In this document: positions 35,197-44,973 of the stretch, in pieces | How positions within the stretch are numbered: the first letter of the stretch is position 1 | Layout of the letters: each line of letters starts with the position of its first letter | From: Fen-1362 sp049516395 | GTDB lineage: Bacteria > Planctomycetota > Phycisphaerae > Sedimentisphaerales > Anaerobacaceae | Reading direction: 5' to 3' | NCBI GenBank assembly: GCA_049516395.1 | Contig: JBEKTD010000004.1 | Span: forward strand, 124,001-188,000 | Length of the DNA: 64,000 nucleotides | Translations under genes and position numbers: made by a program | The notes under the pieces: model-generated | The model's database searches: none | Told to the model about the DNA's origin: nothing | What the model saw: only the letters and a program-made list of their open reading frames with translations

Positions 35197-36936
35197 TTAT
35201 GGACAGTTTGCCTGATTTGGGTCGGTACACTGTAGCCAGTTCTCGGCTAATATAGCATAATCAAAAAAATCTATGCCATTGATATTATCGAGGTTGGCAG
35301 ATCCGGCGGGTTGAAGCCATTGCTCGGTAAAGATTTTCAGGTCTTCCAAATCAACTGTGCAGTCCTTGTTCAAGTCTCCATCGGCGTACTGGGTGCCGGG
35401 GTCGCCGCAATTTTGGGGGCCGATATAATCTTGTCCCTTCGGGTACGGTAACGTGCCGGTCCAGTTCAGCATAAACGTCTTCGGTCCCAGCGTCTGGTAT
35501 GGCGGATATTGATATTGGACCGTCTTCCAGTTGCTGAAATGAGGCAATTCGTCATCCATAAGCAGCGCGTGGGAGTGACCGAATCGGAAATTACCCATAA
35601 AATATGTCCCTGGGCCCGGTACGGGCTGGAATATAAGCAGGTGGTTACAGGGGTCTTCATAGTAGCTGTATCTGAACTGCCAGCGGTATTCCCCGATTGG
35701 CGGACCAGAAGAGCTGGCATAAAGTGAGCAGGCACAGATGACGTATCCGCCGCACATATTGGGTATGTTTATATTGGGGCCGCCTGACATGCCAAAATGT
35801 TGCCCAAACATCCCGGCACCTGGCAGGGGGGTTACCATCATCGGTGTCCAAAAGACAAGACCGATTGAAACCGAATTGCCGTTTGCGTCGTAGGGCACAA
35901 CAATTTCCACGGTTATAGTGACGGTCGAGCCCTTGGGCACCGGGTTATCGCTGAGGTCCCAGCTAACACTCACATTGTTTGTATCCTCAAAGAAGCTCGG
36001 CAGATTATTAGTATCCCAGTCGATGGTGGTGCGGTAACTGAGGATTTGATGGTTGGAAGAGAAACTGTAATGCAGGTCCAGGGCACAGGGGTCGTTGCCG
36101 TTATAGGTGAACTGTGCCGATGTGACGAGTGTGCGAACGTTGGAGTTGTTGCCGTCGGCCGTGGGTTCAAGCTTTACAAAGCCATCGATGTACCAATGAG
36201 GTTTATTCGCATAGTCGATATACCAGCCGACGCCCTCATTGCAGTCGGCTGTATCGTTGGGATTGGGATTGTTGTAATCATCGTAAGTATATGTCTGTAC
36301 CGCCTCATGAGTGTTCCAATAGTCGGAATCGGAAACCTTGACCTTTGCGGGATTGGAGTCGATGTAATTGGCATCGGCGCCGTCATCACCCCAGCAGGCG
36401 ATGGAATGTCCCCCTATGCCGACATTGGCGTCGCAAGTAGGCCTGCGTATGCTCAGAGAAAGAAAAGTGCTTCCTCGCAGGTCGTTTCCAATTAATTGAG
36501 GCAGGTCAGTCCGGGCATAAGGAAACCGCTGGGTCTCGTCACTGGTGCCGAAAGCGCCGTATTTGTTGATGACTGTGTAGGGGTTGGTGTTCTTCCAGGT
36601 GTTGTAGTTCGATTGCATCCACTTTTGCATGGCGGTGTCGTCCCAGCCGGTATTATTACAGTCGCACAGATTACTGCATATCTCGTCGTAGATATCATCC
36701 GCGCGTTCCTGGACGTTGTTGCCGTCGCCGTAGCCGGCGCCCGCCAGTAAATTAGACGCAGAGGCTACCCAGCAGCTTTCCTTTTTGCTGTCTCCGTGTT
36801 CGGACTTATCTACATCAGGCGGTGGGTTCATCTTCAGGTAATCGGCACAGGCCAGTTGTATAGATATGCCTGAAATGACAAATATTGCCACACAGGCAAC
36901 TATTGTGGAAAACGATAAATTTTTCTCGGTCCTCAT
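35197..36936 (-). CDS. Secreted IdeS/Mac-like cysteine peptidase with dockerin-type C-terminus
   Basis: 579 residues from the ATG at 36936, preceded by AAAGGAGGAAT; an ORF start 27 codons upstream is unlikely. A signal peptide ends near QLACA. Residues ~50-72 (KKESCWVASASNLLAGAGYG) place a Cys in the CWxASASN context of IdeS/Mac (C66-like) peptidases, and GGHSIACWGDDGA gives the His. A beta-rich middle follows. The last ~60 residues have two calcium-loop repeats (DLNKDCTVDLEDLKIF and NGIDFFDYAILAENW) like a type I dockerin. Activity is inferred only. Confidence 0.75.
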   Translation of the reverse strand: MRTEKNLSFSTIVACVAIFVISGISIQLACADYLKMNPPPDVDKSEHGDSKKESCWVASASNLLAGAGYGDGNNVQERADDIYDEICSNLCDCNNTGWDDTAMQKWMQSNYNTWKNTNPYTVINKYGAFGTSDETQRFPYARTDLPQLIGNDLRGSTFLSLSIRRPTCDANVGIGGHSIACWGDDGADANYIDSNPAKVKVSDSDYWNTHEAVQTYTYDDYNNPNPNDTADCNEGVGWYIDYANKPHWYIDGFVKLEPTADGNNSNVRTLVTSAQFTYNGNDPCALDLHYSFSSNHQILSYRTTIDWDTNNLPSFFEDTNNVSVSWDLSDNPVPKGSTVTITVEIVVPYDANGNSVSIGLVFWTPMMVTPLPGAGMFGQHFGMSGGPNINIPNMCGGYVICACSLYASSSGPPIGEYRWQFRYSYYEDPCNHLLIFQPVPGPGTYFMGNFRFGHSHALLMDDELPHFSNWKTVQYQYPPYQTLGPKTFMLNWTGTLPYPKGQDYIGPQNCGDPGTQYADGDLNKDCTVDLEDLKIFTEQWLQPAGSANLDNINGIDFFDYAILAENWLQCTDPNQANCP

Positions 36937-37123
36937 AGTATTCCTCCTTTTTTTGTAACGATAATTTCCTCTTGCCTCGTTTGATGAAATTCGTGTCGGC
37001 TGGTGCAGCCGAGGCACTCATAACAATATACCACTGCTGTTATTCGGTTGTCAACAAAAAAATGGTTATTGCCGGTCGCTAAAAACTATCGCCTAGTGCT
37101 GCGGATTGTGCCTGATAAAGCTA

Positions 37124-38173
37124 TTACTGCTCAGCGTCGAATAACTCCAGCCCATCGTCGGCAGCGGGCTTCTTGCTGTATTTCAAACCGAGATGCTCGC
37201 ACGCCTGTTTGGTGATTTCCCTGCCTCTTTTGGTCCTGCGAACAAAACCGAGTTGCAGCAGATATGGCTCAACCACGTCTTCCAGCGTGTCCCGTTCCTC
37301 GCCCAGCGTTGCCGCGATTGCCTCGATACCCGCAGGCCCGCCCTCATATACCCCCGCCAGTGCCCGCAAAAACGACCTGTCTAATTCATCAAGACCAAGC
37401 ACGTCAATCTGCTCCATCTTCAGCGAGCTTTCGACAATCGCGGTCGTCAGTTTGCCCTGTCCTTTTACCTGTGCGTAGTCCCGCACGCGTTTCAGCAGCC
37501 GGTTCGCGATTCTCGGCGTTCCGCGCGACCGCGTCGCAATCAGGTTCAGTGTCCCTTCATCGCAATTTAGTTGCAGCAGTTTGGCTGAGCGCTTAAGGAT
37601 TAAAGTCAAATCCGTCGTATTGTAAAATTCGAGATGATACAGCATCCCGAATCGGCTTCGCAGGGGTGCGCTCAATAACCCTGCCCGTGTTGTTGCCCCG
37701 ATTAGCGTGAATCGTTTAAGCGGGAAATTTATCGTTTTTGCGTGCAACCCGCTATCGACTGTGAAATCGACCCTGAATTCCTCCATCGCAGGGTACAAAA
37801 ATTCCTCGACGGGCGTGCTCAGCCGGTGAATCTCGTCGATGAAAAGCGTATCGCCCGTGTTAATATTGCTCAAAAGCCCCATCAGGTCGCCCTGTTTTGT
37901 CAGCGCGGGCCCCGATGTGCACCTGATATTTGCTCCCATCTCGTTTGCGACCACGTTGGCAAGAGTCGTTTTGCCCAATCCGGGAGGGCCATAAAACAGG
38001 ATATGTTCCAACGGCTCGTTTCTCTTTTTAGCCGCCTCAATCGCGATTTTGAGCTTGTCGATTACCTTCTGCTGGCCGATGCACTCGCTCAACTGCTTTG
38101 GCCGAAGCGAAACGTTGAAATTCTCTTCCGCTTCGTTTCTCGAATCGCCCGTTATGACCCTGTCTATCGCCAT
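37124..38173 (-). CDS. ruvB: Holliday junction branch-migration helicase RuvB
   Basis: 349 residues. Walker A FYGPPGLGKTTLANVVANE, Walker B FIDEIHRLST, sensor GATTRAGLLSAPLRSRFG, and the C-terminal winged helix with PYLLQLGFVRRTKRGRE. The hexameric motor of the RuvAB complex. Last gene of the hisB-ispF-cysS-ruvC-ruvA-ruvB cluster. Confidence 0.97.
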   Translation of the reverse strand: MAIDRVITGDSRNEAEENFNVSLRPKQLSECIGQQKVIDKLKIAIEAAKKRNEPLEHILFYGPPGLGKTTLANVVANEMGANIRCTSGPALTKQGDLMGLLSNINTGDTLFIDEIHRLSTPVEEFLYPAMEEFRVDFTVDSGLHAKTINFPLKRFTLIGATTRAGLLSAPLRSRFGMLYHLEFYNTTDLTLILKRSAKLLQLNCDEGTLNLIATRSRGTPRIANRLLKRVRDYAQVKGQGKLTTAIVESSLKMEQIDVLGLDELDRSFLRALAGVYEGGPAGIEAIAATLGEERDTLEDVVEPYLLQLGFVRRTKRGREITKQACEHLGLKYSKKPAADDGLELFDAEQ

Positions 38174-38215
38174 ACAATCCTGTCTTGTGTCTTAGGTCTG
38201 TTGTCTTGTGTCTGG

Positions 38216-38845
38216 TCAGACCTCAATTCCCTGTTTCATCCTATACACCAAAGGCACTAACTCTTCCGCTGTTTTTATATCCGGGTGCTTCTTGCACGCA
38301 AGCTCAATCAGCTCCATCGCCTCGTTTCGCTTCTCACCCCAGGCAATCAGAATCTCAAGTGTTTCCGCCTGGTATGGTTTGAAAGCCGGAGCAGCCGCAC
38401 CCGTCGGCCCGACGCCGATTGCGAATCTGCCGAGTTTGCCTTTCAGCTCCGCGATAATCTGCTGTGCTGTTCTTTTGCCTATGCCGTCAAGCGCGGTCAG
38501 TGTTTTGTCGTCCCCGTTTTCAATAGCGGAAGCTATACTGGCAATCGGTATTGTCAGCGACCGCAATGCCTTTCGCACGCCGATGCCTTTGACGCTGGTA
38601 AACTTGTTGAAAAATTCTCTTTCGCCGTCGCTGAGGAATCCGACTATCCTGGGAATAAGGTTTCCGCCGCCCAGCGACCCCTCATAGTATTCCATTGTGC
38701 AAAGCGTGATATTTGAGCCGATGCTGCCCGCCAGCGCACTTATGCAATACCCCGGCAGCAAAACCTCATACCCCACCGCGCCGACCTGCACCAGCGCGCT
38801 TTCGGTATTCAGCTTAACAAGTTTTCCTTCCAACCTCGCTATCAT
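38216..38845 (-). CDS. ruvA: Holliday junction protein RuvA
   Basis: 209 residues. The N-terminal OB fold (MIARLEGKLVKLN) is followed by helix-hairpin-helix motifs (FTSVKGIGVRKALRSL and TALDGIGKRTAQQIIAELKG) and the C-terminal RuvB-binding domain. Its start overlaps the ruvC stop as ATGA. Confidence 0.95.
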   Translation of the reverse strand: MIARLEGKLVKLNTESALVQVGAVGYEVLLPGYCISALAGSIGSNITLCTMEYYEGSLGGGNLIPRIVGFLSDGEREFFNKFTSVKGIGVRKALRSLTIPIASIASAIENGDDKTLTALDGIGKRTAQQIIAELKGKLGRFAIGVGPTGAAAPAFKPYQAETLEILIAWGEKRNEAMELIELACKKHPDIKTAEELVPLVYRMKQGIEV

Positions 38846-39351
38846 AATTGTTTAGCTCCCGAATTTATTCGGGGGTTTATTCTCATCATTTCCGCACAGC
38901 ACATCGCCGCCGCAATCGCGTCCGCCACGTCATTCGGCTCAGGCACAGCCGACAACCCTAAAAGCGTCTTGATTGTCCGCTGCATCTGTTCCTTCGATGC
39001 GTGCCCGTTGCCCGTAATACATTTTTTTATCCGCGTCGCGCCAAAACTCTTTACCTCAATACCCGCCTCGGCACACCTCTGCAATATAACCCCTCTTGCG
39101 TGCCCCATCAATATCGCTGTTCGCGGGTGAGCATAATGCGAATACAATTGCTCCACCCCCACGGCATCGGGCTTGAACTTGTCCAGTATCGAGTCAATAT
39201 CCTCTGCTATCTGGTTCAATCTCTTCTCAATCGCTTTGCTGGCCGTTGTGCGAATCACTCCGCCTTCGAGCAGGGTTGTTTCGCCCGATTTTGATTCAAT
39301 ACACGCATACCCGCAAACCTGCAATCCCGGGTCTATGCCGAGAATCCTCAT
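38842..39351 (-). CDS. ruvC: Holliday junction resolvase RuvC
   Basis: 169 residues from the ATG at 39351, which overlaps the cysS stop as ATGA. The catalytic acids are in MRILGIDPG (Asp7), VGVEQLYS (Glu) and EPNDVADAIAAAMC (two Asp). It cuts the junctions that RuvAB migrates. The 31-codon longer ORF lies inside cysS and is ignored. Confidence 0.96.
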   Translation of the reverse strand: MRILGIDPGLQVCGYACIESKSGETTLLEGGVIRTTASKAIEKRLNQIAEDIDSILDKFKPDAVGVEQLYSHYAHPRTAILMGHARGVILQRCAEAGIEVKSFGATRIKKCITGNGHASKEQMQRTIKTLLGLSAVPEPNDVADAIAAAMCCAEMMRINPRINSGAKQL

Positions 39352-40847
39352 TTCATTCTCCAGCCCGTTACTCCGCCGGGTTTGTCTTCGAGAACAATTC
39401 CGATTTCCTCGATTTTTTTTCTTAAAGTATCGGCTTTCGTCCAATCCTTCATTTCTTTTGCCATTTTACGTTCATCTATTAAAATTAATATGGTTTTATC
39501 AAGGATTGCCTCGTTCCAATCACTCCATTCACTTTTTTGCTGGTATTGCTCTTTGACGATACCAAGCACGTCGCCGCCGAGTTTGGTGAACATATTATCT
39601 ATCGCGGTAAGCGTCTCACTGGTCGCGTTTTTGGCAACCTGTTCGTTGGCCAAACCTGCCAGTTCGAACATTACCGACAACGCAATCGACGTATTGAGGT
39701 CGTCGTTCATTGCTGCCTCGAATTTACCTTTCAGTGTCTTCAAGCGTGATTCAACATCTCTTGCTGTCGGGCCTTTGGGTGCGTTTTTAATCTGCTTTCT
39801 TACCGCGATGACCGCGTCCGTTAATTTATCGTATCCGCTCTGCGCTGCGTGCAGCGCCTCATCCGAAAAATCAAGTGTGCTTCTGTAATGGCTGGTTAAA
39901 ATAAATTGCCTCACCGCGAGCGAATCGTATTTCCTGCTAAGTCGCTCGTGTTTTGCGTCAGGCGAATCGGCAAATAGCTGTTTTAGCGTAATAAAATTGC
40001 CCAAACTTTTGCCCATCTTCTGGCCATCGACCGTTACCATATTATTATGAAGCCAGTAATTAACGAATTGCTTTCCCGTCGCCGCCTCCGCCTGCGCGAT
40101 TTCGCACTCGTGGTGCGGGAACTGGTTTTCAAGCCCGCCCCCGTGAATATCGAAGGGCTGTCCCAAATATTTTGTGCTCATCACCGAACATTCCAGGTGC
40201 CAGCCGGGAAATCCCTGTCCCCACGGGCTCGGCCACTGCATAATATGGTTTGCCTCCGCCTTTTTCCAAAGGGCAAAATCCGCCGGGTTTCTCTTTTCCT
40301 GCGATATCTCCACCCGTGCCCCGGCAATCATGTCTTCGACGTTTCTGCCCGAAAGTTTCCCGTATCCCTCGAATTTTGAAACGTCGAAATAAACCGACCC
40401 GTTTGCCTCGTATGCGTAACCTTTTGCGATAAGTGTCTTGACCAGTTCGATTTGCTCGACGATATGGCCGCTCGCCCGCGGGCTTATATCGGGCCTGACG
40501 CAATTGAGCTTGTCCATATCCTCGAAGAAACTGCGAGTGTACATCTCTGCTAATTCCATCGGGTGCTTGTGAACCTTTGCCGCCGCCTTTGCGATTTTAT
40601 CCTCGCCCTGGTCCGCATCATCCGTCAAATGTCCCACGTCGGTAATATTCTGAACGTAAGTTACGTTGTAGCCGAGGTATCGCATGTATCGGACGAGAAT
40701 ATCGAAGCTGACATAGCTTTTCGCGTGCCCAAGATGAGCGTGCCCATAAACCGTCGGCCCGCAAACATATATCCCGACCCTGCCATCATTGACTGGTTTG
40801 AATTCTTCTGTTTTGCGAGTCAAACTGTTATATAATTTCAAAGTCAT
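39348..40847 (-). CDS. cysS: Cysteinyl-tRNA synthetase
   Basis: 499 residues. Class I motifs: YVCGPTVYGHAHLGHAKSYV (HIGH site and zinc Cys) and KMGKSLGNF (KMSKS). The other zinc ligands are in WHLECSVMS and HHECEIAQ. It is between ispF and ruvC, the stop overlapping ruvC. Confidence 0.96.
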   Translation of the reverse strand: MTLKLYNSLTRKTEEFKPVNDGRVGIYVCGPTVYGHAHLGHAKSYVSFDILVRYMRYLGYNVTYVQNITDVGHLTDDADQGEDKIAKAAAKVHKHPMELAEMYTRSFFEDMDKLNCVRPDISPRASGHIVEQIELVKTLIAKGYAYEANGSVYFDVSKFEGYGKLSGRNVEDMIAGARVEISQEKRNPADFALWKKAEANHIMQWPSPWGQGFPGWHLECSVMSTKYLGQPFDIHGGGLENQFPHHECEIAQAEAATGKQFVNYWLHNNMVTVDGQKMGKSLGNFITLKQLFADSPDAKHERLSRKYDSLAVRQFILTSHYRSTLDFSDEALHAAQSGYDKLTDAVIAVRKQIKNAPKGPTARDVESRLKTLKGKFEAAMNDDLNTSIALSVMFELAGLANEQVAKNATSETLTAIDNMFTKLGGDVLGIVKEQYQQKSEWSDWNEAILDKTILILIDERKMAKEMKDWTKADTLRKKIEEIGIVLEDKPGGVTGWRMK

Positions 40848-40902
40848 CTTCGATTCCTAATTTCAAATCCACAATCTGCAATCCGCAATCCGAAATTGCT
40901 TC

Positions 40903-41412
40903 TTATACCCTTTTGATTTTCTTTCTCAGCATCGCTATCGCCGTTGCCGCTATCGCCGTGCCTTCGCCGACTTCGCCAAGTCCCTCATTCGTTTTTGCCT
41001 TGACGTTTGTCGCGTTGAAATCGATTCCCAAAAGTCCCGCGATTACCCGTTTGATTTGCCCCTTGAATGGTTCAAGTCGTGGCTGTTCCGCGTGAATCGT
41101 TACATCGACGTTGATGATGTCCCATTTCTTTTCAGCTATTTTGTCTTTGACTATGAACAGCAATTCCTTGCTGTCTGCGTCTTTCCATTTCGGGTCTGTA
41201 TCGGGAAATAATGTCCCTATATCGCCCATTCCCGCTGCCCCGAGCAGGGCGTCTATTACCGCGTGCAGCACCGCGTCGCCGTCGCTGTGTCCCAGTAATC
41301 CAAGCGGGTGCGGAATCTGTATCCCGCCCAGCATCAGCTTCCTGCCCTCGACAAGCCGGTGAATGTCAGTTCCTATGCCCGCTCGAAACTCAATTGGTTC
41401 TGGTTCAATCAC
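40903..41412 (-). CDS. ispF: 2-C-methyl-D-erythritol 2,4-cyclodiphosphate synthase
   Basis: 169 residues from GTG at 41412, chosen because it overlaps the hisB stop (GTGA), has AAAGGGAA upstream and leads straight into GIGTDIHRLVEGRKLMLGG, the zinc Asp/His motif. GLLGHSDGDAVLHAVIDALLG and the C-terminal KAKTNEGLGEVGEGTAIAA complete the family. It makes the cyclic diphosphate of the non-mevalonate isoprenoid route. Confidence 0.95.
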   Translation of the reverse strand: MIEPEPIEFRAGIGTDIHRLVEGRKLMLGGIQIPHPLGLLGHSDGDAVLHAVIDALLGAAGMGDIGTLFPDTDPKWKDADSKELLFIVKDKIAEKKWDIINVDVTIHAEQPRLEPFKGQIKRVIAGLLGIDFNATNVKAKTNEGLGEVGEGTAIAATAIAMLRKKIKRV

Positions 41413-41993
41413 AGCGTTCCCTTTGTGCTGGGTATGTCTTTGCCTGTTATTTTGACCGCCGCCCCTAATGCCTGGCCCAGCGCTTTGAAAATCGCTTCCG
41501 CGGTGTGATGTGCATTTGTGCCGTAGGGGACGTTTATATGCAGGTTGAATTTGCCCGCGTTTGAAAAGCTCCGCAGCATCTCCTCCAAGCACTCCACGTC
41601 GAAATCGCCTATTTTGCTCGTCCGGTATTCCACGTTGTAAACGCAGCTTGGCCTGCCCGACAAATCAATTGACACATTGGCAAGTGAATCCTCCATCGGC
41701 ACCGAGCTGTTGCCGTATCTGTTGATGCCTTTCTTGTCCCCCAGCGCATTATCAAGGCACTCGCCCAAGCAAAGCCCGATGTCCTCGACGGTATGATGGC
41801 TGTCAACGTCGAGGTCGCCTTTGGCCTTTACAATCGTATCGATTTTGCTGTGCTTGCTCAGGTGCGTGAGCATATGGTCGAGGAACCCGACGCCCGTATC
41901 GATTTCGTATTTGCCTGCGCCGTCGAGATTCAGTGAGATATTGACGTCGGTCTCTTTGGTCTTTCTGTGTATTTTCGCCGTTCGCTTTTTCAT
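41409..41993 (-). CDS. hisB: Imidazoleglycerol-phosphate dehydratase
   Basis: 194 residues from the ATG at 41993 with AAGGA upstream. Two metal-site repeats are seen: GFLDHMLTHLSKHS with VDSHHTVEDIGLCLGE, and later GTNAHHTAEAIFKALGQAL. Monofunctional (no phosphatase half). Histidine biosynthesis step 6; hisC is 2 kb upstream, separated by the GH43 gene. First gene of the overlapping operon that runs to ruvB. Confidence 0.96.
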   Translation of the reverse strand: MKKRTAKIHRKTKETDVNISLNLDGAGKYEIDTGVGFLDHMLTHLSKHSKIDTIVKAKGDLDVDSHHTVEDIGLCLGECLDNALGDKKGINRYGNSSVPMEDSLANVSIDLSGRPSCVYNVEYRTSKIGDFDVECLEEMLRSFSNAGKFNLHINVPYGTNAHHTAEAIFKALGQALGAAVKITGKDIPSTKGTL

Positions 41994-42172
41994 AATGGTA
42001 TCCTTTCCAGTCCCGCTTATTTTAACCACGGATTACACGGATTGCCACTGATTTGATTGCCGCAATAAGGCACAAAATGCTCATGTCATTCCTGCGGAGG
42101 CGGAGTCGATTAATGCCGGATACTCTAATTCATAGTGGCACAATAAAATGGGAAGGTCAACTGGCACACGTT

Positions 42173-43720
42173 TCATTTTATGGATTTGTATATGAAGTTC
42201 TTAAATTTAACTTTCCCATCACCAATAGAACAAAGTCCAAGTCGTAAACTTAAAAAGCCGCCGAGAACATTATGATTATAGCCGGTAACTTCAACGGAAT
42301 TTTCTATTTTCTTCCATTTTTCCCCGTCAGTACTGTAAAACATATCAACTGTATTGTTAATATTTTTAAGACGAAGGAAAACGTGATTTTTAATTACCTT
42401 TCTTTCGGTAACAAATTGCCAGCCGCGAAGATTAGCTAAAATATTTTCCTTGTCAGCTAATAAGCCCGTAGATGCACGATCGCTGTAGAAAAGTACTAAT
42501 CCTCCGGTTGCCTGGCCCTCAATAAACATCTCTACCTGCGCTATATAGGAATGGTCTGATGGGATGCAAAGTAATGGTGAGCAATCGCCTATAGAATGAC
42601 CTTTGGCCTTAATATCTAAACCGTTATTATCATCAAACTGGAATCTGCTGGTATCGTATCCGCCGAAGAATTTCCACTGTGGTTTTAACGTGTTGCCGTC
42701 GAAGCTGTCATTTAAGCTGAATTCTGTATCCGAAGATGTTCCTGCGGGTCTTTTAATAGGTTCATCTGTTTTAATACCATCTGGTATTTTATACCAGCCG
42801 TCTTGGGTCCATTCTATGGGTTCAAGTAAGGTTTGACGCCCCATATTATAAAATCCGTTTTCATACCCGTGAAAAACTATCCACCACTTTCCTTTTGTGT
42901 CTTCGAAAATAGTACCATGTCCTTTAGACCACCATCTTTCAGAGCTGTCTTTCGTCCTGATGACAGGATTATAAGGCGAATTCTGCCAGGGGCCAAAAGG
43001 TGACTTTGAACGTGCCGAAATTACCATGTGACTTGTAGCAGGACCTGCTGTTCCGCCTTCTGCGGTTGTCAGATAATAATAATCCCCTCGTTTGGCAAGC
43101 TTCGGGCCTTCCATACAAAAACATTCGATGGTCCATTCGCGGGGTATTGGCCAGCCGCCGTAACAATGTTTAAATTCGCCGGCTACAGATAGCCCGTCCT
43201 CAGACAAAGGAACATACCCTCCGCTGCTGAAATATAAATATCTGTTGCCATTAGCGTCTGTAATATGTCCAGGGTCAATATTACCGATTTTCAAATCTAC
43301 CGGCTCACTCCATGGCCCTTTAATTGAATCGGCCGTGACGACATAATTGGTGTTGTTAGCAGGAAAATAGATGTAATATTTGTCCTTACATTTAACCAGG
43401 TCGGGAGCCCAAACCGAACCTACATATTTGTGCAATGCATTTGTAACTGGTGTCCAGTTAATCAAATCGGTTGAATGCCAAATTAATAACCCCGGATAAT
43501 ATTCGAAAGATGAATGAACTATATAGTAATCGTTGCCGTCGCGCAATATACTCGGGTCAGGGTAATCTCCCGCAAAAATTGGGTTTACATAATAACCTTC
43601 ACCCGTTTTATTGGCTAGAGTTTCGTTTTTTGACATCGGCATCGCCTGTGTTGCTGAAGATGTCAGGCAAAGCAGCACAGCCACCAGCCCCCAAAAATGC
43701 GATTTCCTATTTTGTTCCAT
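42173..43720 (-). CDS. Secreted GH43 glycosidase (arabinofuranosidase/xylosidase type)
   Basis: 515 residues with signal peptide (cut near ATQA). The five-bladed propeller has the catalytic base in GDYPDPSILRDG (Asp55), the modulating Asp in GNIDPGHI and the general acid in CFCMEGPK. From residue ~330 a beta-sandwich (FSLNDSFDGNTLKPQWKF) resembles the C-terminal xylosidase domain of GH43. It probably trims arabinose or xylose side chains outside the cytoplasm. Confidence 0.9.
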   Translation of the reverse strand: MEQNRKSHFWGLVAVLLCLTSSATQAMPMSKNETLANKTGEGYYVNPIFAGDYPDPSILRDGNDYYIVHSSFEYYPGLLIWHSTDLINWTPVTNALHKYVGSVWAPDLVKCKDKYYIYFPANNTNYVVTADSIKGPWSEPVDLKIGNIDPGHITDANGNRYLYFSSGGYVPLSEDGLSVAGEFKHCYGGWPIPREWTIECFCMEGPKLAKRGDYYYLTTAEGGTAGPATSHMVISARSKSPFGPWQNSPYNPVIRTKDSSERWWSKGHGTIFEDTKGKWWIVFHGYENGFYNMGRQTLLEPIEWTQDGWYKIPDGIKTDEPIKRPAGTSSDTEFSLNDSFDGNTLKPQWKFFGGYDTSRFQFDDNNGLDIKAKGHSIGDCSPLLCIPSDHSYIAQVEMFIEGQATGGLVLFYSDRASTGLLADKENILANLRGWQFVTERKVIKNHVFLRLKNINNTVDMFYSTDGEKWKKIENSVEVTGYNHNVLGGFLSLRLGLCSIGDGKVKFKNFIYKSIK

Positions 43721-43749
43721 AATCGTTACTCCTGCAGGCGATACATTCT

Positions 43750-43821
43750 CTGTGGCTAAAAAAATCCGTGTCCATCCGTTTAATCTACGGTTTTGTGTTT
43801 TTTGTGCCTTTTTGTGGCAAT
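43750..43821. repeat. Dispersed low-complexity repeat
   Basis: A string of aaatccgtgtccatccg and gttttgtgttttttgtgcc type phrases. Read in reverse it resembles the cacaaagacacaaag stretch at 601-627, and the ccacggattacacgg phrase at about 42.03 kb belongs to the same kind. Confidence 0.5.
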
Positions 43822-43822
43822 C

Positions 43823-44872
43823 TTAAACTGTGGCTACGATTTGTTTCAACGCTGATATAAGCGTATCGTTCTGCTCTTTTGTTCCTATGCTTATTCTCAG
43901 TTTATTTTCGATGCCCGGCAAATCCCAGTATCGCACATAAATATTCCGCTCCACGAGTTTATCAAAAATGCTTTTTGCTTTTCGCGTCTTATGGCCAGCG
44001 AATACGAAATTAGACGAGCTTTCAGGCAGCGTAAATCCAATCGCTCTTAATTGTTCGCTCAGCCGGCTGCGTTCTGCCTTTACCTTCTCAACCGTTTCCT
44101 TAAAGTAACCCTGATCATTAATCGCCGCCGTCGCCGCCGCAATCGCTATCGCATCTTCGTTGTATGAATCCTTGACCTTTAGCAGTCCCTCTATTATTGC
44201 TGGCTTTGCAATCGCGTATCCGAAACGTAATCCTGCCAGCGAATAACCTTTGCTCAGCGAGCGAAGTATAATTATGTTATCGAACTGTTTGACTAATTCA
44301 GTGCAATTTTGCTCTGCGAAATCTACGTATGCCTCGTCAATCAGCAAAACACCCTTTATCTCCGCTGCTAATTCCGCAAGCTCTTCCGTCTCTATAACTG
44401 TTCCGCTCGGCGCGTTCGGATTGCAAAGAATCGTCAACGCCGCTTTGGTCCTCGCTAATTTCGAGGGTAGGTTAAATTCTTCATCGAATGGAACTTCAAT
44501 CGCCTTGCAGCCCTGGATTTGTGCCAGCACCGGGTAAAGCGAATAAGTCGGAACCGGATACGCCACCGGCCTCTTTTTGTCGCAAAACGCCGTAAACGCC
44601 ATACTCAATAATTCGTCCCCGCCGTTGCATACCATAATCCAGTCGGCCTGCACCCCGTTGATTTTTGCTGCCGCTTCGCGAAATACGCTTCCTGTCGGGT
44701 CGGGATACCTGCGCAACTGCTCCGGCTTTATCTCCGAAATCGTCTTCAAGACAGCCGGGGAAGGGGGGTAAGGGTTCTCATTGGTGTTTAGCTTTACCAC
44801 CTCCGTGGATTTCGGCTGAAACCCCGGCTCGTAACCCTTCATCTGCTCGATATTATCACGAAAGTAACCCAT
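43823..44872 (-). CDS. hisC: Histidinol-phosphate aminotransferase
   Basis: 349 residues; start taken at 44872 (MGYFRDNIEQMKGYEPG), with upstream in-frame ATGs at 44881 and 44893 also possible. Fold type I PLP enzyme: NTNENPYPPSP, GGDELLSMAFTAF, ILCNPNAPSGT, LIDEAYVDF, and the lysine motif RSLSKGYSLAGLRFGYA. Histidine biosynthesis. Confidence 0.93.
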   Translation of the reverse strand: MGYFRDNIEQMKGYEPGFQPKSTEVVKLNTNENPYPPSPAVLKTISEIKPEQLRRYPDPTGSVFREAAAKINGVQADWIMVCNGGDELLSMAFTAFCDKKRPVAYPVPTYSLYPVLAQIQGCKAIEVPFDEEFNLPSKLARTKAALTILCNPNAPSGTVIETEELAELAAEIKGVLLIDEAYVDFAEQNCTELVKQFDNIIILRSLSKGYSLAGLRFGYAIAKPAIIEGLLKVKDSYNEDAIAIAAATAAINDQGYFKETVEKVKAERSRLSEQLRAIGFTLPESSSNFVFAGHKTRKAKSIFDKLVERNIYVRYWDLPGIENKLRISIGTKEQNDTLISALKQIVATV

Positions 44873-44973
44873 ACCTGACATACTCCAAACCATAGGATTA
44901 TATGCTTTTGACGGGGGAAGAAAAGCCCCCGCTGGTAAATATAATGTTCTGTTATTATAATCGTCATTCGAAT

